Of a stretch of DNA of 29,731 nucleotides, positions 22,956 to 29,731 are shown one piece after another. The DNA comes from a virus. Location: IMG/VR virus record IMGVR_UViG_3300002488_000005, positions 1-29,731 of that record; one strand, written 5' to 3'. Position 1 is the stretch's first letter, and the number at the start of each line of letters is the position of its first letter. The notes under the pieces were generated by a model. The model saw only the letters and a program-made list of their open reading frames with translations. It was not told the origin of the DNA and did no database searches. Both the position numbers and the translations under genes were made by a program.

Positions 22956-23577
22956 TTATTGCAATTCCGCATGTAATAAAGTCAGAACAAGACTGTATGT
23001 TAGATGGATACAGCCAGCATTTGACCAAATGGTTGATAAAATTGTATTCACATACAAGTTTACCACTTTACCTAATATTGATGAACTTAGAAATGAATGT
23101 AAAGTATGGTTAACAACAATTTTAGAAAAATATGACCCCAACAAAGGCTCAAAGGCTTTTTCTTACTTTAGCGTCATTACAAAAAACTGGTTTATTCATC
23201 AGGTTAAAAAGACCACTAAGAGAAACCAAAGAGAGGTTGATTTTGATAAAGCACTCAAAGAAATTGATCCTTCGAAAATAGTATGCCACCAGCCCTACAT
23301 AAAAGACAGAGAAAGGGATGAATTTTGGCAGAAACTGTGGGTCGAAATGGATGGCTGGGGAACTGATGATATGAAAGACAACGAAAGAAAAGTTTACAAA
23401 GCTGTTGTTGAGATAATGAACTCTGTTGAAGATATTGAGATTTTTAACAAAAAAGCCGTTTATCTTTACCTCAGAGAAATTACAGGAATGAACACGAAAC
23501 AAATCGTATGCCAGTTGAATAAGTTTAGAAAAAAATATAAACTTTTCAAGTCTGACTGGAATAACGGGAAAATCTAA
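22891..23577 (+). CDS. T4 gp55-like late sigma factor
   Basis: A 228-residue protein resembling the minimal late-transcription sigma factors of T4-like phages. After a basic start comes a helical region with LRNECKVWLTTILEKYDPNKGSKAFSYFSVITKNWFIHQVKK, the sigma-region-2-like core found in gp55-type proteins (YDP/K..K.F.Y...I..N.F.....K). The C-terminal part (about 150-228) contains a possible helix-turn-helix-like segment. Such factors direct host RNA polymerase to late promoters. ATG 22891 with AGAGGA at 22874-22879 is preferred over GTG 22864. It overlaps the membrane protein gene by 65 nt. The gene precedes the virion genes whose expression it would control. Confidence 0.8.
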   Translation: MPRRRSPNKMYFTAEHEQAIVDYCNSACNKVRTRLYVRWIQPAFDQMVDKIVFTYKFTTLPNIDELRNECKVWLTTILEKYDPNKGSKAFSYFSVITKNWFIHQVKKTTKRNQREVDFDKALKEIDPSKIVCHQPYIKDRERDEFWQKLWVEMDGWGTDDMKDNERKVYKAVVEIMNSVEDIEIFNKKAVYLYLREITGMNTKQIVCQLNKFRKKYKLFKSDWNNGKI

Positions 23578-23598
23578 GTAAATTCTATTTATGTTGTT

Positions 23599-23889
23599 AT
23601 GAGTAAAAAACTAAATGAATACATTGACGAGGCGCTCTCTAATATAAGAAATGATAGAGAGATAACCCGTGAACTTTTAGATGATGCGATTAAGTGGCTA
23701 TCAAAAGATGAAGCACGGCATAAAGAAGTTGGCATAGTTATGTCCAAATATGTCGAGACGTTGCAAAGATCGAATGAGCAATTAGTTAAGATTGTGGGAA
23801 TGATGTCGAAGAAAAGCGGTGATGAAGGGCTATCTGCAAAAGACATGGAAGAGATCTACAACGCAATAAGCAATTCGGAGGAAGAGTAA
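23599..23889 (+). CDS. Small helical hypothetical protein
   Basis: A 96-residue, highly charged protein predicted to be helical or coiled-coil (ITRELLDDAIKWLSKDEARH, then YVETLQRSNEQLVKIVGMM) with an acidic end. ATG 23599 is the only start that keeps this conserved-looking sequence, yet no Shine-Dalgarno sequence precedes it; the upstream bases are a T-rich tract. It overlaps the baseplate-spike gene by one base (TAATG). A small structural or chaperone role in virion assembly is possible from its location. I cannot name the family. Confidence 0.72.
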   Translation: MSKKLNEYIDEALSNIRNDREITRELLDDAIKWLSKDEARHKEVGIVMSKYVETLQRSNEQLVKIVGMMSKKSGDEGLSAKDMEEIYNAISNSEEE

Positions 23890-25259
23890 TGGCCGGATTC
23901 AGAAAAATCCCAGATAGATACACGCCTTTCTTTGATTCAATTGCGGATAAAGAATCTAGAGATGCTCATAGAAGCGACTTAGATGAATATTTCAATCCAA
24001 TAAACGGTATTTTTGGAGGACAATCTGAGTTCGAAGCCATAGTACTTTCCGAAGAATCAGAAGTTACTAATACTGCATCTAACACAACTACTGATTTCAA
24101 ATTTAAGAGATGCTTTGTGAGGATCTTGGGACTTTCTGACAACTTTCTCATAGAGCAGTGTGAACTAGAGAATACCGTGACATCTGATGAGGAGAAAAAA
24201 AAGCTATTTGCTATGATATCTTCTTGTCATCCGATAGCCTACGCAGAGAGGCCATCAACAGAAAACTCCGATCCTCCTAAATTGTCACCGGGTGACATTA
24301 TTGTAGTAAAGTTTGGCGAAGGTCCTTCATATTTAGGTCGGCAGCGTGTGTTGACATACGACCCATTTAGAGTAAATAGAAGAGTTTCTAAGACCAATGA
24401 AAAATGTAAGGGACGTAGTGGCGATTTTATGAACAAGCCATCAGATGGCAATAGTGGAAGATTAGGACCAGTTTCTGATAATGGCGGTGGAAGCCCAGCT
24501 ATAAAGATAGGAGTTCAGCAGAGTGCATACTCTGGCCCAGACTACGAACCAGCTCTGAACGCAGAGTTACCCTACACGCCCAGAAAAAACCAAGGCAAGC
24601 CATATGAGCCAACTACACCAGCTAAAATGATCGACTTTTCTAAAAGAGGGCCCGATTACAATGGCCCTGATGGGGTAGCACAATTTGATTGGCAAGTTGT
24701 CGGTGCTAGTTACCCAACTCACCCTAAAAGAACAATAATTGGCAGATTGTTTGGAGAACAAAGATCAAAAAGCCTGCACGGCGGAACAGATATTTCTGGT
24801 GGGAATGGGATTGGAGAACCTATGTATGCTGTCTTAGACGGCAAGGTTTACAGGGCTAATTGTTGTTCTAAAAGCGCTGGCGGACATGTAATTGTAGTTC
24901 ATAAAGGAAAAAGAAAAGACGGAAAAGACATTGAATTTTTAGTTCATTATATGCATTGTGAAGCTATTTATGTTAAGAAAAACCAAGAAATCAAAAAAGG
25001 ACAACATATTGCAGATCAGGGAAACACGGGCAATTCTTATGGCGCCCATTTACATTTTGAATTGTGGTGGGGCGTTAATTGGTATGACTGGAATGGGCAA
25101 CAAAAATATAGAGTCAATCCAACAGTTGTTTTGGGCTTGCAATATGGCTATGCTGGAAAAGCAAAAAAAGAAGTTGAAGCCGAAGGCGGTGGGGAAAAAT
25201 TGGCAATTGGTAAGGCACATATAGATGGTGCCACTGGAACCACGGTTTCTGGTGGATAA
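23889..25259 (+). CDS. Baseplate hub/spike protein with C-terminal M23 peptidase
   Basis: A 456-residue protein. The N-terminal half (about 1-160) looks beta-rich with LSPGDIIVVKFG, like the OB-fold domain of gp5-type baseplate spikes. A low-complexity Pro/Gly linker follows (about 175-260). Residues about 280-420 form a complete M23/LytM zinc endopeptidase: HGGTDIS with H297 and D301, VIVVHKG, HYMHCEA and HLHFE with H387 and H389. The enzyme would cut peptidoglycan cross-links while the tail penetrates the cell wall, in the place where T4 gp5 carries a lysozyme domain. The tail-spike assignment is inferred from the adjoining gene and gene order; the peptidase domain itself is clear. Confidence 0.85.
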   Translation: MAGFRKIPDRYTPFFDSIADKESRDAHRSDLDEYFNPINGIFGGQSEFEAIVLSEESEVTNTASNTTTDFKFKRCFVRILGLSDNFLIEQCELENTVTSDEEKKKLFAMISSCHPIAYAERPSTENSDPPKLSPGDIIVVKFGEGPSYLGRQRVLTYDPFRVNRRVSKTNEKCKGRSGDFMNKPSDGNSGRLGPVSDNGGGSPAIKIGVQQSAYSGPDYEPALNAELPYTPRKNQGKPYEPTTPAKMIDFSKRGPDYNGPDGVAQFDWQVVGASYPTHPKRTIIGRLFGEQRSKSLHGGTDISGGNGIGEPMYAVLDGKVYRANCCSKSAGGHVIVVHKGKRKDGKDIEFLVHYMHCEAIYVKKNQEIKKGQHIADQGNTGNSYGAHLHFELWWGVNWYDWNGQQKYRVNPTVVLGLQYGYAGKAKKEVEAEGGGEKLAIGKAHIDGATGTTVSGG

Positions 25260-25270
25260 ATGGAGTAATA

Positions 25271-26176
25271 ATGTCACATAACAAAGCGTATAACAAAAAA
25301 GATTTTTCACAAGCAAATCTAGAAGACACAGTTCAAAAAATCATTGACCGAGGAATTGAGCCGGGATTATTTTGCACAGATATAGTAGAAGACGTACCTA
25401 CGTTTCGTCAGGCTCAGTGCGAAAAGGTTATAAAAAACTCATATAATTCTTCAATAGTACTAGGAAGGGACAGGAATGAATCTAGAGCATCCGGTGCTGG
25501 TGGCAAAGGCTACACACAGTGCGGTATGATTGATATAGTTGTCGGCAGAGGGGCAACATACTCTGCTAAAAAAAGAAAACAATTGACACCAAAAGACGTA
25601 ATAGGTCCTAGTTTTTCATCTGATGCTGCTAGAATCTATATAACTCAAAAATCCTTGGGAATTGATTCTTATTTTGGATTTGCTAATACAAAAACGGACT
25701 CATTTGGTAAATCTGCTGTCGCTTTGAAAGCAGACCACACAAGAATAATAGCAAGAGAGAGTGTTAGGATCTATTGCGGCGCAGGTGCATTTACACAAAA
25801 GGAAACAAACTCAAATGGCGCAAGTTTAGAAGTTCCGAAAATAGAACTGATAGCCGGAAATGAGGACAAGCTACAACCAGTTGTTTTGGGCGACAACTTG
25901 GTTGAACATTTATCTAACAACCAAGACATGATGCGTGATATGTTGTCGGCATTAGTTACAATTTTTTCACAACTCGCACAAATAAATGGCTTAATGTCTG
26001 TACTTACGCTTGGCACCGGTGGTAACTTTATAAATAACCTTATTGATGATGTTGATGGTTTGGTGGAACAAAGTATGCAAATAATAAATACTTGGCTAGA
26101 AGAAACATCAGCCTTAGATAAATGCTTGTTACCCGGCAATAGATCGATTTTAAGCAACACTGTTTATACAACATGA
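25271..26176 (+). CDS. Putative baseplate/spike structural protein
   Basis: A 301-residue virion-type protein. After a helical start comes a Gly-rich region (ASGAGGKGYTQCG, VVGRGATY). A repetitive beta segment follows (SAVALKADHTRIIARESVRIYCGAG, then IELIAGNEDKLQPVVLGDNLVEHL) resembling the needle-like tail of gp5/VgrG-type spikes, and the protein ends in a helical region. I have seen the KADxxRIxxRExIRIxxG and LQPxxxGDNLVE patterns in structural proteins of marine T4-like phages; that is memory, not a search. ATG 25271 has GGAG at 25262-25265. It directly follows the M23 spike gene. Confidence 0.72.
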   Translation: MSHNKAYNKKDFSQANLEDTVQKIIDRGIEPGLFCTDIVEDVPTFRQAQCEKVIKNSYNSSIVLGRDRNESRASGAGGKGYTQCGMIDIVVGRGATYSAKKRKQLTPKDVIGPSFSSDAARIYITQKSLGIDSYFGFANTKTDSFGKSAVALKADHTRIIARESVRIYCGAGAFTQKETNSNGASLEVPKIELIAGNEDKLQPVVLGDNLVEHLSNNQDMMRDMLSALVTIFSQLAQINGLMSVLTLGTGGNFINNLIDDVDGLVEQSMQIINTWLEETSALDKCLLPGNRSILSNTVYTT

Positions 26177-26183
26177 GATAATT

Positions 26184-29100
26184 ATGACATCCAAATTTAA
26201 AAAATTTCAAAGAGACGAATGTCAAGAGGAAGTAAAAGAGCCAGTTGACATGTCTAAGTTCTGTCCAACCTGTGTTCCGGATAAAAATTACAAAGAACCC
26301 AGATGGTGGACAACAGAAAAACCTTACCTAAATGCAAAGAAGTGTGAATACTACACCATGGTCTCTATCAACAAGGATGGAGAAATGTTCACACATAGCT
26401 CCATAAAAGAATCAGGAAAGTCTTTTTCGGATGTTTTAGATTCTTATAAAAAAGTTGGAATTCAGTTTTTATTAAATTTTTATAACAAGGTGCCAACAAA
26501 CGAAATAAACGGTCGCCCAATTGAGGATTACGCAACAGCAGCAGATTATCATTTTTATAGTTTTGCGGACAGCACAATGGTTGTGTTAGTAACAATACCA
26601 GCAAATGTTTTTGATTCAATTCCGGAACAGCCAGTTATAGAAACTGAAGAAGACTTGATGACTGAAACAATGACTGTAAAAACAAAATATTTGATTTTGG
26701 TGTTGAAAAAGTTGAAAGCAACACTTTCTGTTTTTAGTAAATTTCAAGCGATGTACTATCAACTAGAAGGTGGAATGGTAGCATATGAACAAACTGGAGA
26801 GCCTTTTTACTTAGAATTTTATCCAAACAGAATTGATATGTTTCTAGATGAATTGGAAAAGATTATTGAATTAAACAATTACTCATATGGGATTATTTCT
26901 GACCCACTGAACGAGGCCTACGAGTTGAAATTTACCTTTGAAGTATCTCAGGCCCTTGGTACATATAAGATCAAAAAAATTCAAGCCAGAAAGAACTTTG
27001 GCCGCAAATTCAAAACACTAAAAAAGGGACTATCAGCTTTTACAAAAGCGCCACCCATGAAAGACGCTACATTAGTTGGTTATATAGCAAATGTAAAAAA
27101 TATTGGCTTGCGAATAGATGCTAAAAAAACTCCTGCTTGGACTGATTTTGTTGAAACTTTTACCTTTCCAAAAGTCATAGCGACTACTAAAGATAACTTT
27201 ATCAAAAAAACTGGTATTAAGTGTGTTGACGATCAAATTTCAAAAGTTATCGGAGGCTTGGATGATTTTTTATTTAATCAGGTAGTAAAGTTTTCTGATG
27301 CTTTGGAATATCAATTGAACAAGGCGAACAAGACTGGCATTGCCACAATCAATTTGGGGCCTGATTCTATCGTAGATTCTAAAACACAACGCAAAATCGA
27401 AAATGAGTTCAGACTCAGTATACCAGAAATCTCTTTAAATGTTGAAAAAGAGAAAAAAACCTATAGAATCAAGAAGCCATTTTGTCTGGCAGACATGTTA
27501 AAAAACAACAAACAAATCTCAGAAGAATTTTTAAAATCAGTTATCAGTAGCTTAAATCCTTGTAAATTTATTGAATTATCTAAAACTGCAATTACTTGCA
27601 TTATGTCTAATTTGGATTTTGAAACGAGTAACAGAGCAATTATGAAAACTTGGTTTTCAAATGCAACGGCTCAAGGTCTGGAAGGCCTTCTTATGGGACT
27701 ACCAGAGCCAGTTAGGCTTCAAATTTCTCAGGAAATTGCCTTAGAGCTTGGCGAAGAGGCCAACTTGGTTCCTACCGAAGAGCCAGACGACAGAGAAGGT
27801 CAGGTTTCTATTGCAAAGTTTTTAATTGATTCTGGGACTACGATTACTGACGCATATGGCGACGCACTCACAGCTAGTGCAATAACTGGTATATCTAGTA
27901 GATCTAATTTGAGCGAGTCGCAAATAATGAAGGTCTATGAAAAGGTGATCATGAAAGTGGCATCAATTCAGGATTTGATGAAATCTATAGAGAACTTGCC
28001 GGGAATGGATTTACTAATGTCAATGACGGGCATCGGTGGCAGTGATTTTCCTGTTACCCACTATATAACACCGCCTATTGATAGTTTTCTGAATTCTTTG
28101 TCTTTTGATATTTGTGGAAAATGGCCATCTGGCTTGAGAATGCCAAAAATTGATTTCAAATTTACTTCGTGGAGTTGGCCTAAGGCTTTAGGTATAATGT
28201 TTATAAAATTTTTGAGACTCAAGATAAAGGACCTCATAATCAATCTGATAGGTTTTGTTGCGGGCAAGATAAAAATTGAACTCCCAACGATACACAGTTT
28301 AGATTGTAACAACGTCAAGGATTTTGCAAAAGCTGCTAGTGATTTACTGACAGATCGTAAAGATCTGAAAGATATTTTGTCTGAGGTTGTTTGCGGAGAG
28401 ATAGACCAAGACAGAGACAAGCAGGAGCTATGTAATAATCTTTTGGGCCAAACTGGGCTTACAACAGATAATGCTATGGCAACACTAGCTTCTACGAACT
28501 ACGATTCTCTAAATAATCCAATTGCAACAATGGATTCGCCATCAAACCAGTTGAGTGACAAGGAGACAGTCGCTAGAGCACAGCAACCATTCATAAAGCT
28601 AACCAAGGCTATCTCCGTTTCTTCTACAAAAAATGAAATGATAAGAGCCATTACATTGCCACCGGAAGAACAAGATTATAATTTTTTCAAAAACTTGTCC
28701 CTAACGATACCAATTGTCGTGCCTGAGTTTGCATCTTCTTTTGACACCGTAGAAAAAGTAGCTGAATTTTTTATCAAATTGTCAAACACGTTAACTTTTG
28801 ACCAGAGACAAGCACTAAGAGACTCTGTAGATCCAACCGAAGAAGATCAGCCGTTAGAAAGCAGCATTTGTCTAACGAGCGAGCAAGTGGAACAGTGGAA
28901 TGCGGAAAGACAAAGAGCTTTTGAAGAGTCCGGACTAAACCCAGATGTAGCAAAAGATTTTGTTGACAAACAGAATGAAAGAATAGCAACTGATTTGGAA
29001 GAGATGTTAGATCTAATTTCAAGATCACCAGAGGACTTATTCAAGGATGCTATTGATAGAGCCCTTGATATTGAAGGAGATGGGTGCGAAAATCCCCAAG

Positions 29101-29731
29101 CAGCTTTTGTCATGAGAGAAACCCCGGCAGAAGAAACTGTCAGTAGTTCTGTCCCGGCTGTATTTGGTAGGCTACAAAAGGCTTTTATCGATGACACTAT
29201 AGAGTGGAATTTCTTTGAAAGACTTGTCGATACGCCCGGAATTCTAAGTCTGATTTTGGCAGACAAAAAAGGTTTTACACTAAATTATCATAATGCTGTT
29301 AATAAAAGCGCCATTCTAAAGTTTTTCTTACCAGACCCCGGAGAAAACCCAGAAACTGTCTCGATCCAGATGCTTAAGTATTTAGAGTCTAACGATGTAG
29401 AGTTTGATGATAATAAAATTATTTTGAACTACAGTAACGAACTTGACGATGATGATCTTTTTGAAAGTAAAATAATTTGCAGAAATGCGAAGAAAGGCTT
29501 GAATTACGGCGTTTCTTGTCGTTCGCCATTTGGAACTAGAAACTTTTTTGTTAACCAGCATACATTTAGTGAGTTTGACAAGCAGTTTATAGCACCAAAG
29601 GGTAGTGAAGATTTTAGAACGATCACAATGCAAAACGTTTTGAACAATAGGTGGCAAAAGTTCAATAATGAAATAAACTTTTCGCAAGTAAACAAGATGT
29701 TGAAATCGATAGATAGACTAATTTTCACCGG
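26184..29731 (+). CDS. Very large virion protein, N-terminal part (runs off the window)
   Basis: From ATG 26184 the frame stays open without a stop to the last base: at least 1182 residues. It starts MTSKFKKFQRDECQEE and has a C27-x2-C30 pair (FCPTC) followed by a Trp-rich turn. No enzyme motif or signal peptide is evident. Mixed alpha/beta sequence includes one more hydrophobic stretch near LGIMFIKFLRLKIKDLIINLIGFV (about residues 670-695) that could be membrane-active or buried. Codon use is like the neighbouring genes. The size and place after spike genes suggest a large baseplate or tail structural protein. The ribosome-binding site is weak (GAGA at 26175-26178). The end and full length are not visible here. 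Confidence 0.85.
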   Translation, partial: MTSKFKKFQRDECQEEVKEPVDMSKFCPTCVPDKNYKEPRWWTTEKPYLNAKKCEYYTMVSINKDGEMFTHSSIKESGKSFSDVLDSYKKVGIQFLLNFYNKVPTNEINGRPIEDYATAADYHFYSFADSTMVVLVTIPANVFDSIPEQPVIETEEDLMTETMTVKTKYLILVLKKLKATLSVFSKFQAMYYQLEGGMVAYEQTGEPFYLEFYPNRIDMFLDELEKIIELNNYSYGIISDPLNEAYELKFTFEVSQALGTYKIKKIQARKNFGRKFKTLKKGLSAFTKAPPMKDATLVGYIANVKNIGLRIDAKKTPAWTDFVETFTFPKVIATTKDNFIKKTGIKCVDDQISKVIGGLDDFLFNQVVKFSDALEYQLNKANKTGIATINLGPDSIVDSKTQRKIENEFRLSIPEISLNVEKEKKTYRIKKPFCLADMLKNNKQISEEFLKSVISSLNPCKFIELSKTAITCIMSNLDFETSNRAIMKTWFSNATAQGLEGLLMGLPEPVRLQISQEIALELGEEANLVPTEEPDDREGQVSIAKFLIDSGTTITDAYGDALTASAITGISSRSNLSESQIMKVYEKVIMKVASIQDLMKSIENLPGMDLLMSMTGIGGSDFPVTHYITPPIDSFLNSLSFDICGKWPSGLRMPKIDFKFTSWSWPKALGIMFIKFLRLKIKDLIINLIGFVAGKIKIELPTIHSLDCNNVKDFAKAASDLLTDRKDLKDILSEVVCGEIDQDRDKQELCNNLLGQTGLTTDNAMATLASTNYDSLNNPIATMDSPSNQLSDKETVARAQQPFIKLTKAISVSSTKNEMIRAITLPPEEQDYNFFKNLSLTIPIVVPEFASSFDTVEKVAEFFIKLSNTLTFDQRQALRDSVDPTEEDQPLESSICLTSEQVEQWNAERQRAFEESGLNPDVAKDFVDKQNERIATDLEEMLDLISRSPEDLFKDAIDRALDIEGDGCENPQAAFVMRETPAEETVSSSVPAVFGRLQKAFIDDTIEWNFFERLVDTPGILSLILADKKGFTLNYHNAVNKSAILKFFLPDPGENPETVSIQMLKYLESNDVEFDDNKIILNYSNELDDDDLFESKIICRNAKKGLNYGVSCRSPFGTRNFFVNQHTFSEFDKQFIAPKGSEDFRTITMQNVLNNRWQKFNNEINFSQVNKMLKSIDRLIFT

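Noticed and set aside
28847-29266. Antisense open frame of 139 codons near the right end.
   Set aside because: It is fully covered by the long + strand virion gene, with no promoter, ribosome-binding site or recognisable motif.

Overview
The window is an AT-rich, densely packed stretch in which every gene is on the + strand. It is best read as part of the genome of a T4-like tailed phage (a myovirus). The evidence is a short sigma factor resembling T4 gp55 (22891-23577), a PIN-PhoH protein of the kind common in marine T4-like phages (7141-8466), a run of virion genes starting with a baseplate-spike protein that carries an M23 peptidase domain (23889 onward), a CCA-encoding tRNA-Arg, and many 1-11 nt overlaps between genes. 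The marine origin is inferred from gene content; nothing in the sequence names the host.

Layout. 1-2952: a near-perfect extended -10 promoter drives a eukaryotic-type phosphomannomutase, several small unknown genes, tRNA-Arg(UCU), an HNH endonuclease and a small nucleotidylyltransferase, ending at a strong intrinsic terminator. 2991-9085: a 1382-residue acidic, repeat-rich protein with a possible capsid-targeting start, then PIN-PhoH and a small secreted protein. 9092-12071: a second promoter, an HExxH metallopeptidase, a Cas4/RecB-like nuclease with four cysteines, a GT4 glycosyltransferase and a small unknown gene. 12081-22098: a third promoter of the same design heads a tightly coupled cluster of eleven sugar genes: six glycosyltransferases, an RmlB-like dehydratase, a GDP-mannose 3,5-epimerase-like enzyme, two further extended SDRs and a methyltransferase. 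With the GT4 gene at 10591 the window holds seven glycosyltransferases. 22101-23577: small conserved genes (one a zinc ribbon, one membrane-anchored) leading to the gp55-like sigma factor. 23599-29731: virion genes, ending in a very long frame that is still open at the right edge.

The most interesting system is the sugar pathway. The phosphomannomutase at the left end would make mannose-1-phosphate. The epimerase at 18385 would convert GDP-mannose to GDP-L-galactose or GDP-L-gulose. The glycosyltransferase at 19382 resembles the GDP-mannose-using GT15 (Kre2/Mnt1) family known from fungi. Three steps that resemble eukaryotic enzymes therefore sit in one phage segment, with the guanylyltransferase between them not visible here. 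The likely product is a branched, methylated glycan, either on the virion or on the host surface; the sequence does not decide which.

Gene boundaries were set by Shine-Dalgarno position and overlap. Function calls rest on motifs recognised by eye; no database search was possible.
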